From NCBI GenBank assembly GCA_900312665.1, contig ONZQ02000021.1, positions 233,474-297,473 on the forward strand: DNA of 64,000 bases, written 5' to 3'. Positions within the stretch are counted from its first letter, which is position 1; the number at the start of each line of letters is the position of its first letter. A program made the position numbers and the translations under genes. Below, in pieces: positions 57,004 to 64,000 of the stretch. Under the pieces are notes generated by a model. That model was not told the origin of the DNA, did no database searches, and saw only the letters and a list, made by a program, of their open reading frames with translations. The DNA comes from Cephalotrichum gorgonifer. Lineage: Eukaryota > Ascomycota > Sordariomycetes > Microascales > Microascaceae.

Positions 57004-57526
57004 GGCTTCGTTTCTGGATGTCACTTGGACCAATTACATGATCTGTACCTTCCAGACTCAGAGTCCAAGGACGTGCCCAAGACTTTATGGGCAGCCTCCC
57101 CGTCGCGTTCGTTCGTTCTCACCCCCTGTTAGCGCTAGCGCTAGTTCTTATTTCCGCGGGGGCGGTCGGCAAACTCGGATTATCCGTGCCGTCGGCGTTC
57201 CGATGCAGCCTAACGTTACATCCCGATATTGCCCCGGTGTTTACAGACCCCGCAGAGCGGGCAGCGAGAAAGCCGAGAGCGATGTTCGGTAATGTAGGAA
57301 GTTCGATCGCGGGCTACCTTTGTTTAATATGATGTGTCTCGATAAACCATGTAGATAGTGGCATCTTTTCAGACGAAGCATCTCCAAATTCAATAAATAA
57401 ACCACCCAAAGCCAGGCAACTTCGAAAGCATCCCATCTGTATCGTCCCAGCCACAAACCCTTGTTCCGACAACTGTTAAGACCTCAGAATATCTCACTCT
57501 CCCAAAATTCATTATACTACAACATC
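57004..57526. promoter_or_regulatory. Divergent promoter between TAXI-like gene and alcohol dehydrogenase
   Basis: 523 bp. It contains CGGATTATCCG (57176-57186, CGG-N5-CCG) and CGGCGTTCCG (57193-57202, CGG-N4-CCG), inverted CGG half-sites 6 bp apart. An AGCGCTAGCGCTAG motif lies at 57131-57144. These are candidate regulator sites. Confidence 0.4.
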
Positions 57527-58621
57527 ATGCTCGCTCTACGCGCACAGAATGCATCGTCCGGGTTGAAGCTAGAGACAATCGCCATCCCCGACGTCGGACC
57601 ACAAGACGTGCTGATCAGGGTCGCCGCGGCCGGCATCACGCCAGGAGTCGTCAAACTATTGAGGATGGGTCAGGCTCACGTACCCACGACGGTAGGGCAT
57701 GAAGCTGCCGGAACTGTTGCTGCTCTCGGAAACGAGGTTCCCGTCCTCTCAGTCGGAACCCGCGTTCGCATGCACGCTACTCTTTCCTGCCGGAAGTGTC
57801 ATGAGTGCACCAACGGCCGGGACCAGATGTGCCCTGAAGCCGCCCTGATAGGATTCGCCAAGTTTGGGGAAACCTCCCCCCTTTACCGCCAATATCACGA
57901 TGGAGGGCTTGCGGAGTACGTTCGAGTACCTTACTGGGCAGTGGATCCCCTGCCTGATCACGTATCCTTTGAGGTCGGCGCCAAGATTCATGACATAGCC
58001 ACCGCCTTGCGGGTCCTCAAGTTAGCGGATATCCAGAAAGATGCGACCATAGTCGTAACTTCGGCGACTGGGACGATGGGGACTCTGACATTACGGTTGG
58101 CCAAGATGTTCTCGATCAAGAAGATCATTCTTGTTGGTCGATCAGAAGAGCGGCTGGAGAAGGTCAGGCGCTTGACCTCGATAGAGACGGTGGTTTGTCC
58201 TCTGCCGCCCCTCGAGGAGGCCAGGTCACCCACCGGTCCCCATCTTCTTGCACAGAAGCTTAGATCTCTAGCCTCCGAGGGTATCCGTGCAATCATTGAC
58301 TACCTGCCGACTGGTAACCATCATGCCCAGATCTTACCAGCTTTGTGCACGGGCGGTACTTTCGTTCATATTGGTGGGAACGTGATGCCGCTCGCAATCC
58401 CTATGGTGGTCATCATGCAGCGCTGTTGGAGAATCGTTGGCAGCCGCTCACATGAGAGGGAGGACACTGATCAGGTTCTCAAGTGGCTGGCCGAGCGCCG
58501 TATCGAAGTTGAAGATCTTATCACTCACAGGTTCTCCCTACCAGAGGTCGACAGGGCAATCGAGATACTGGAGAGTAGGAGCCAGCCGGTCTGGATGAGT
58601 GTTATTGAGGTCGTTAAATAG
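57527..58621 (+). CDS. Zinc-dependent medium-chain alcohol dehydrogenase
   Basis: Single exon, 364 residues, starting at the ATG 57527; the frame is open upstream only to a TTG. The GroES-like domain has GHEAAG (about residue 64) with the catalytic-zinc His-Glu pair, and the structural zinc lobe CRKCHECTNGRDQMC. The Rossmann domain carries TSATGTMGTLTLRLA in place of GxGxxG. An NAD(P) fingerprint such as VGRSEERLEKV follows. The usual catalytic-zinc Cys before the GHE segment is not obvious (AGITPGVVKLLRMG), so zinc chemistry at the active site may be altered. Members oxidise alcohols or reduce aldehydes and enones. Its place in the pathway is likely an alcohol or aldehyde step. Confidence 0.85.
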   Translation: MLALRAQNASSGLKLETIAIPDVGPQDVLIRVAAAGITPGVVKLLRMGQAHVPTTVGHEAAGTVAALGNEVPVLSVGTRVRMHATLSCRKCHECTNGRDQMCPEAALIGFAKFGETSPLYRQYHDGGLAEYVRVPYWAVDPLPDHVSFEVGAKIHDIATALRVLKLADIQKDATIVVTSATGTMGTLTLRLAKMFSIKKIILVGRSEERLEKVRRLTSIETVVCPLPPLEEARSPTGPHLLAQKLRSLASEGIRAIIDYLPTGNHHAQILPALCTGGTFVHIGGNVMPLAIPMVVIMQRCWRIVGSRSHEREDTDQVLKWLAERRIEVEDLITHRFSLPEVDRAIEILESRSQPVWMSVIEVVK

Positions 58622-58839
58622 GTCCGAAACCTTAGGGGTTTACAGGTTGTGCCTGTTACAATTCTTGTCCGTTTGATCAAATGGCTGGTAGCATATATGT
58701 ATTGGTCAATTAATCTCCCTCTGCTGTTTTTTTCAACCTTCTTGTATATTTCAAATTATGCACCGGTCACCGCATACTCGTGCAGATATGTATTTATTGA
58801 TATATTGTTCAACTAGCTAGCTACTTATGGGCCGCATCT

Positions 58840-59832
58840 CTACCCGAGAATCCGAATTCGGGCAGACGAGATAAACTCCATCGAGTTCGGCTTTGCCTCC
58901 TTCGTAGTTTCCCCCTGGGCTGATACCTCTTTGCTGGTGAGAACCACAATATGTGAGCTCACTCCCGCCGAAATGCTCGTGTATGCAGTACCTTTCGGGA
59001 TGCAGACAAAGTCCCCTGCTTCCAACTCAAGCGTCCCTCGCTGGGTTACCAGGATTCGTGTGCCACTGATCTGACAATGGATGGCATCGGCTCTTCGATG
59101 GCGTTGATAGACATTTCCGATGGCATCCTTGAGCTGAACATGGCCAATCCAAACATACGTAGACTTGAAGAGCCATTCAATCCCAGGGCTGGCAGGACTC
59201 GGTCGCTGAACTACCAGCCTATCGGCGGTCGTATTTGCCGACTGTAGAAGCAGTGTCTCATCTGCCATCGAAACGGAGATATCACATCCGCCGGCACCAA
59301 GACACTCAGTCATCATCTCCAAGACGGTTGTCGCGGCCCAGCCCTCGAATTGCGTCTCCTTCGGCTCCGACTTCCCCACAACCATCCCACACTCTGTCGC
59401 AGTGGCGTGCAAGTAAATGAGCAGGTGAATCTCCTCTCGGCCGTAATTGTCGTGTGCAACACCCACAGGGATCCTGGAGAAGTCGCCGGGCCTCAGTTCA
59501 ACAGTTCCCAGCTCAGTCATCAGCGTTCGTTCTCCCGAGACCTGATACGAAATCTCGTCAACGTCCGCATTGCGATGGTAGAAGGGCTGTCTGTTGTTCA
59601 TCTGTTGCCATTCCAGCCTCAGGAAATCTCCAGTAAAAATGTCGCGTGGAGGTGCAAATTTTGCGGGGATGTAGTTCTGCCTGAAGTGAACGGCGGTAAG
59701 GAGGGCGTGGTCTCTCCATAGCTTCATCGCCGAGGGTGGAGGAACTTGTAAGAGCAGCTCTTCCCTCCTGAGGATCTCGAAGACGCTATCATTTTCCGGA
59801 AACGCGTCGATGATCTCGGTCACGGTAGCCAT
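58840..59832 (-). CDS. Bicupin protein, homogentisate/gentisate dioxygenase-like fold
   Basis: Single exon, 330 residues. Two cupin domains can be read. The first, about residues 80-150, has FYHRNADVDEISYQVSG and GDFSRIPVGVAHDN, with the normal metal ligands (His, Glu, final His). The second, about residues 235-300, has QRHRRADAIHCQISGTRIL and GDFVCIPKGTAYTS, where the last histidine is replaced by tyrosine. One working metal site, probably Fe(II) or Mn(II), is therefore likely. The spacing and the HRNADVDE motif recall ring-cleaving homogentisate-type dioxygenases, but the protein is shorter. It sits divergently from the class II aldolase gene and probably works with it. Exact reaction unknown. 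Confidence 0.8.
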   Translation of the reverse strand: MATVTEIIDAFPENDSVFEILRREELLLQVPPPSAMKLWRDHALLTAVHFRQNYIPAKFAPPRDIFTGDFLRLEWQQMNNRQPFYHRNADVDEISYQVSGERTLMTELGTVELRPGDFSRIPVGVAHDNYGREEIHLLIYLHATATECGMVVGKSEPKETQFEGWAATTVLEMMTECLGAGGCDISVSMADETLLLQSANTTADRLVVQRPSPASPGIEWLFKSTYVWIGHVQLKDAIGNVYQRHRRADAIHCQISGTRILVTQRGTLELEAGDFVCIPKGTAYTSISAGVSSHIVVLTSKEVSAQGETTKEAKPNSMEFISSARIRILG

Positions 59833-60372
59833 GATGCTGGCGGACGATTGTTCGTATTCTGTTTTTCTTTGAGGTGATGCGTTTTGGTAATGACCAGAAG
59901 ACCTTTCTGTGACCTGTCTGGAGACCAGTCGATGCAGATAAACTGTCTGCTCGAACCCAGGGTGTGTGTGGGGTGCTTGCGCTAACCCAAACTAAAGGCG
60001 GGATGCTGAGCCGAAGAGAACATGTTCCCCGCACACTGACATACTCGGGTGTTCCAAGTCTTGCCATACCGGCATCTTCGGTACATTCCGAGTGCTACTA
60101 TACTAGTTCAAGTCTTGCCATACCGGCATCTTCGGTACATTCCGAGTGCTACTATACTAGTTCAAGTCTTGCCATACCGGCATCTTCGGTACATTCCGAG
60201 TATTGCCACACCAGCATCCTCAGGGGTATATTTCGGGACCACATTCGCTGGATGTGGACTCTTTTATCTTGCTCGTATTTGCAGTGGTTTTATCAGCTCA
60301 AGCCTGCCCCTTCCCCCCACCCAGGTTTTCAAAGCTAGTTTCGGACTGCTGAGCACTTAGACTGTTTCTGAG
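59833..60372. promoter_or_regulatory. Divergent promoter between bicupin and class II aldolase genes
   Basis: 540 bp, with a 54-bp tandem repeat (next entry). Each repeat copy contains one TCGGTACATTCCGA site, so three identical inverted CGG sites lie at 60079-60090, 60133-60144 and 60187-60198. Confidence 0.6.
60055..60201. repeat. 54-bp tandem repeat, 2.7 copies, each with a CGG-N6-CCG site
   Basis: Copies begin at 60055, 60109 and 60163 with CAAGTCTTGCCATACCGGCA and are identical over their shared length; the third ends at about 60201. Because 54 is a multiple of three, reading frames run through, but they encode nothing recognisable. Each copy contains CGG-TACATT-CCG flanked by T and A, the spacing bound by Ppr1 and UaY-type Zn2Cys6 dimers. 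Perfect identity implies recent amplification. Confidence 0.93.
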
Positions 60373-61179
60373 ATGTCAAACATGGATTCGCTGGATGGAA
60401 GTGTAGTGTTACAGGCACACTACCGCAGGTTCATCGATGGCTCTCACATCCTTCACTCTCATCATGTCCTCGACGCTTACGGTCACCTTTCGTTTCGGCA
60501 TCCCTTCAAGCCCGACGTATTTATTATGTCGTACAATACCGCCCCTGCAACGATTTCTTCCCCATCTCATCTTATCGAGTACAGAGTTGAGGACTCGGAG
60601 CCCCTTCGTCCCTCCCAGGAAAAGGGCTATGCGGAGCGAATGATCCATTCCGAGATTTATCGCCGTCACACGGGCGTCCATGCCGTTATTCACAGCCACT
60701 CGGAGGCAGTGGTACCCTATACAATCTCCGGGGTGCCTCTGAAAGCCTGCTATCATATGGCGGCCTTTCTCGGTGCCTCCGGTGCCCCCGTTTTCGATAT
60801 CGCTGATCATCTGAGACCTGACGATACTCCGGATATGCTCGTTCGGAACCAGCACCTAGGAGCCGCACTTGCAAAATACTTCGACGACAATACCTCTGTG
60901 GCGCTTATGCGTGGGCACGGATTCACTGTGGTGGCGGATAGCATAGAAAATGTTGTCTTGCGTGCAGTATACACGCAAAAGAACGCTGCAATCCAGACGT
61001 CCGCTCTGGCACTACAGTCCGCTTATGTAGTAAACGGTGCTACGCTCTCAGAGCTCAAGTACCTTAGCGACGAGGAAGCCGCAGCAGCTACAGAGATGAC
61101 AAACTGGTCAGCCCAAAGACCATGGAAGCTGTGGGTCAGAGAGGTTGAGAACAACTCTATTTATGTAAATTCAGCTTAG
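60373..61179 (+). CDS. Class II aldolase/adducin-family protein (aldolase or decarboxylase)
   Basis: Single exon, 268 residues. The fold is recognisable from DAYGHLSFRHPF near residue 35, the metal-binding IHSHSEAV (His107 and His109), a preceding acidic residue in MIHSEIY and the third zinc His in MRGHGF. These residues bind divalent metal in fuculose-phosphate aldolase and in related decarboxylases, for example of dihydroxyphthalate or 3-oxo-tetronate phosphates. No signal peptide or mitochondrial sequence is seen, so it is cytosolic. The shared promoter with the bicupin suggests consecutive steps. Which bond it breaks cannot be told from sequence. Confidence 0.87.
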   Translation: MSNMDSLDGSVVLQAHYRRFIDGSHILHSHHVLDAYGHLSFRHPFKPDVFIMSYNTAPATISSPSHLIEYRVEDSEPLRPSQEKGYAERMIHSEIYRRHTGVHAVIHSHSEAVVPYTISGVPLKACYHMAAFLGASGAPVFDIADHLRPDDTPDMLVRNQHLGAALAKYFDDNTSVALMRGHGFTVVADSIENVVLRAVYTQKNAAIQTSALALQSAYVVNGATLSELKYLSDEEAAAATEMTNWSAQRPWKLWVREVENNSIYVNSA

Positions 61180-62086
61180 CACGGAGAGCCGACGGGAATG
61201 CAGGGTTGTGCACTTCATAGAATATATCAATGCAGACCGATGATGACCTGGGCAGGTGATTGATCTTGGCTACCTTTTGCAGTTTCTTGCGCCGCATCGG
61301 TTACAGGAAGCCAGCCGTCCCAATACTCGTTACGCGATCAAGCTAGAATAATCAAAGTCCGTTGGAGATAACGTGCTGGGCTTACCCGTGCGGGGTTCAG
61401 CTTCCACCTTGCCTCTTTCAGGCGAGTGAGGGTGGCAATTCCGCACAAACTGTCCGAGTGTCCGATCATATTGCTCATTGTGCCGAGGCGCAGCAAGTAT
61501 CTCTCGCTCTCGCTAGTCAGTCATATGGGTCACGGTACATTTGCACGATCGTTCGTGTGTTTAGGTCGTCGGTGAAAAAAGGCCGACAGTCCGTTCAGGC
61601 CCCACATCGGCTTCATCGGCTCTTTGCCTGGGACTGATGGAGGCTGTGGGGTGGTTAAAACAGGGGCGGGTATGCCACAAGGAGCATGGTACTCACACTC
61701 ACACTCCTGGTGCGGAGAGTTATCAGGGCACATTGATGTAGTGCAGATGCGGGGGTGATCCCGATGATGGTATGGGAAGTGAAGATTCCGAAAATTCCAT
61801 AATTCCCTCGGCTTTTTGTGGTAATTGGAGTTTGCAAGTATCGCGCTTCCCCTCAAAGTCTCCCCAGCCTCCGGTTTGTTAGTGCTCCACGCAGATTCCG
61901 GCTCACCCCGGGTAGCTTCCGTAAGCCTCTGAGGCCGAGACAAGATGAGTTTTTGAATTTAAGACCGCGGTCGATCTCCCCCATCAGAACTAATTTGTAC
62001 CTTCGTTATGGCACTTCACGAGATCCAAATCTGATCCACCATCTCATATTCCGTTCAGGCACATCCAGCATTATTGGAGATTAACA
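61180..62086. other. Intergenic upstream of dienelactone hydrolase
   Basis: About 900 bp, presumably containing the hydrolase promoter. No CGG-N6-CCG site or gene was recognised. Confidence 0.45.
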
Positions 62087-63013
62087 ATGGCGTCCTATCC
62101 ACCAGCCCAGTGCTGCACCCTTGGCACCAAGCACCGGTAAGTCTAGCGGGCAAGAAGCGACGTCTACGTTTCAGTGCTACTTTCCTTTTTAATTTTCTTT
62201 TTATGGCACGGGCTGCTGTATACAGGCTAATGGGGTTACCTGCGATGCAGAGGAGAGCCGACGGGCAAGGCCATCAAACTGGCCGGCAAATGGGATGGCT
62301 ACCTCGCTACACCCACAGAGAAGGAGCACAAAGAAGTGGGAATCGTGTACATCCCGGACGTCCTTGGAATCTGGGTAAATAGCCAGATGATGGCAGACCG
62401 ATTCGCTGCCAACGGATATCGCTGTCTCGTTGTTGACGTGTTCAATGGAGACTCGCTGCCGCTGAACAGACCGCCCGATTTCGACATGAAAAAGTGGATG
62501 ACCCAGGGGTCGGACGGCAACAACCCACATACCAAGGAGGCTGTTGACCCGATAGTCGAAGCTGCGATTAGACTGATGAAGGAGGAGCTTGGGGTGAAGA
62601 AGCTTGGGGCCGTTGGGTATTGCTTTGGCGCAAAGGTGGGCTTGGATTGACCCATAGAAACGCAATACGGTTGCAACGCTAACGAGGCATAGTACGTCGC
62701 GCGCCACTTCAGTTCCGGTATTGAGGTAGGTTTCATGGCTCACCCATCATTATTGGAGGAGGAGGAGCTCGCTTCTATCACTGGACCCCTCTCTATTGCT
62801 GCTGCCGAGGTGGACTATATCTTCCCAGCTGAGAAGCGCCACAAGTCGGAGCAAATTCTGGCGAAAATCGGCCTACCGTACCAAATCAACCTTTATTCAG
62901 GCGTCATTCACGGCTTCGCGGTTCGCTGTGACCCCAGGAAGAAGGCCGAACGCTATGCTAGGGAGCAGGCATTCTTGCAAGCGTTAGCTTGGTTTGGTGA
63001 ACATCTACTATAG
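62087..63013 (+). CDS. Dienelactone hydrolase family protein
   Basis: Three exons, 62087-62136, 62251-62635 and 62693-63013, encode 251 residues. Introns are 114 and 57 bp. The N-terminus QCCTLGTKHRGEPTGK is typical of fungal members. The catalytic triad can be read as Cys in GYCFGAK (about residue 141), Asp in AAEVDYIFP and His in GVIHGFAVR. The enzyme family opens lactones formed after cleavage of aromatic rings (dienelactone to maleylacetate), though many fungal paralogues have other esters as substrates. Together with the bicupin and aldolase-family gene it supports ring cleavage followed by lactone opening. All family signatures are intact. Confidence 0.9.
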
Positions 63014-63403
63014 CATGCAGAGGGGCTAGGGCTTAATTGATGATGGGAGGGCAACTTCATTCCCTGACTGCCGCTGTCTTAGTTATACCAAGACGATATT
63101 AGCTACGGTATGGATAATAAAGGTCGTTCTCCTTGTAAATTATATGATGCTGATGGCATTTTCTCCTTTATAATACCTATACCTACGTTTGCTATCACTA
63201 GTGATTGATGTCAACTATTATAGATTGTTTGGAAATAAGTCTGTTTTTTCTTCTATAAGTATCCGAGCTGAGGAGGCACTCTTGCTGTAATTGTGATCTA
63301 ATAGGATCAGCTGTGTAACATTAAAAGGGACATAATTACGGCAAGACATAGGCTAGTTTGACTCAAAACTCGTTTTTTTTTGGAAAATTAGCTGATAGAT
63401 ATA
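63014..63403. other. 3' flank of dienelactone hydrolase gene
   Basis: About 390 bp, AT-rich, no gene seen; leads into the transposon-like block. Confidence 0.4.
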
Positions 63404-64000
63404 CAGGGGGGTCCGAACTTTTACAGACTTTTTCCAAAAGTAGAGAAACTTATTCAATAATAAGATTTAGAATATATAACCGATATATTTAAGATCTTAT
63501 CCCCTTAGACTTACAACCCTTATTTAAAATCTTTATATAATACTGAATAAATATATATAAACTTCTTTAATATACTCCTATAGCCCTTTGATCCCCTATA
63601 TTATAATAATATTTAATCTGAATAATATTATTTATATCCTATTAAATTCTAACTATTTTGAAATCAAATATCTCAATTATATCTTTATCTATTATCTATA
63701 TTATAGATATATCCTTCTAATAAAGATTGATTTTGATATTATTAGAGAATAATAGGATCCTGATATAATTAATCTAATATATTTATCTTAATCTATATAA
63801 TCTTCTTATATTATTCTAATATCTTTATCTAAATCCTCTAGTACTCTAATCTACTATACTATTAACTAATCCTAAATAACTATTACTATACTATAGATTT
63901 TCAAATAAATCCTACGGATTCTAGCTGATTATATCTATATCTATAAGGATATTACTTATTCTTATATTAAAAGTATAGTCTAGATATATAATATAAAAAC
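63404..64000. mobile_element. AT-rich, probably RIP-mutated transposon starting with a Tc1/mariner-like end
   Basis: Base composition changes sharply at about 63,400. To the right, G and C almost vanish and TA/AT words dominate up to the window edge. The border reads TA-CAGGGGGGTCCGAACTTTTA, then CAGACTTTTTCCAAAAG. A TA dinucleotide followed by CAGGGGGG.. is how terminal inverted repeats of Tc1/mariner (Fot/pogo) elements begin after their TA target site. The other end is outside the window and no transposase frame survives. RIP is inferred from the TA-rich, G-poor sequence. Confidence 0.6.

Noticed and set aside
60049..60360. Open frame over the 54-bp repeat suggesting a repeat protein
   Set aside because: The frame stays open only because 54 is divisible by three; it lies in a divergent promoter and lacks any known pattern.
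1..64000. CRISPR arrays, bacterial operons, viral genes
   Set aside because: No spaced short palindromic repeats and no viral proteins were seen; the genome is eukaryotic throughout.

Overview
The window is nuclear DNA of a filamentous ascomycete (Pezizomycotina, probably a Sordariomycete). Genes carry short GT-AG introns (44-194 bp) with CTAAC/CTGAC-like branch sites. There is an intron-containing tRNA-Pro, several Zn(II)2Cys6 regulators, a biotin ligase of fungal architecture and mutated transposon relics. Exon joins below were made by hand from splice signals and frame; each joined length is a whole number of codons.

Region 1 (1-16.5 kb) is a secondary-metabolite cluster. It holds the N-terminus of a highly reducing PKS or PKS-NRPS (cut by the window edge), a FUS2/Ayg1-like alpha/beta hydrolase, a Zn2Cys6 regulator, a secreted Diels-Alderase-type lipocalin-like protein, a trans-acting enoyl reductase, a small lipocalin-like protein, a cytochrome P450 and a class B flavin monooxygenase. 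Megasynthase, trans-ER, hydrolase and Diels-Alderase together are the core set of cytochalasan, UCS1025A and myceliothermophin-type pathways. P450 and FMO would tailor the product. The cluster ends at a decayed Gypsy retroelement (about 16.6-17.2 kb).

Region 2 (18.4-23.4 kb) encodes a secreted CDH-type cytochrome without its dehydrogenase, a secreted LPMO-like protein with an N-terminal histidine, and a small metallothionein-like protein.

Region 3 (24-45 kb) is conserved housekeeping sequence: Yip1, Pam16, a single-pass surface protein interrupted by an assembly gap and probably a 1-bp error, tRNA-Pro(AGG), a Pth11-like 7TM protein, an NYN/OST-HTH protein, biotin ligase, Coa4, Mgm101 and a Yop1/REEP protein.

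Region 4 (45.9-63 kb) is accessory. It begins with a broken sugar-transporter pseudogene and an eight-exon Zn2Cys6 factor that needs one GC-AG intron. A b5 reductase, a second Zn2Cys6 factor, a TAXI-type solute-binding-protein homologue, a zinc alcohol dehydrogenase, a bicupin, a class II aldolase/decarboxylase-family protein and a dienelactone hydrolase follow. The last five look like an undescribed catabolic cluster. The promoter between bicupin and aldolase carries a 54-bp tandem repeat, each copy with one CGG-N6-CCG site. The window ends in a very AT-rich, probably RIP-mutated block that starts with a Tc1/mariner-like end.
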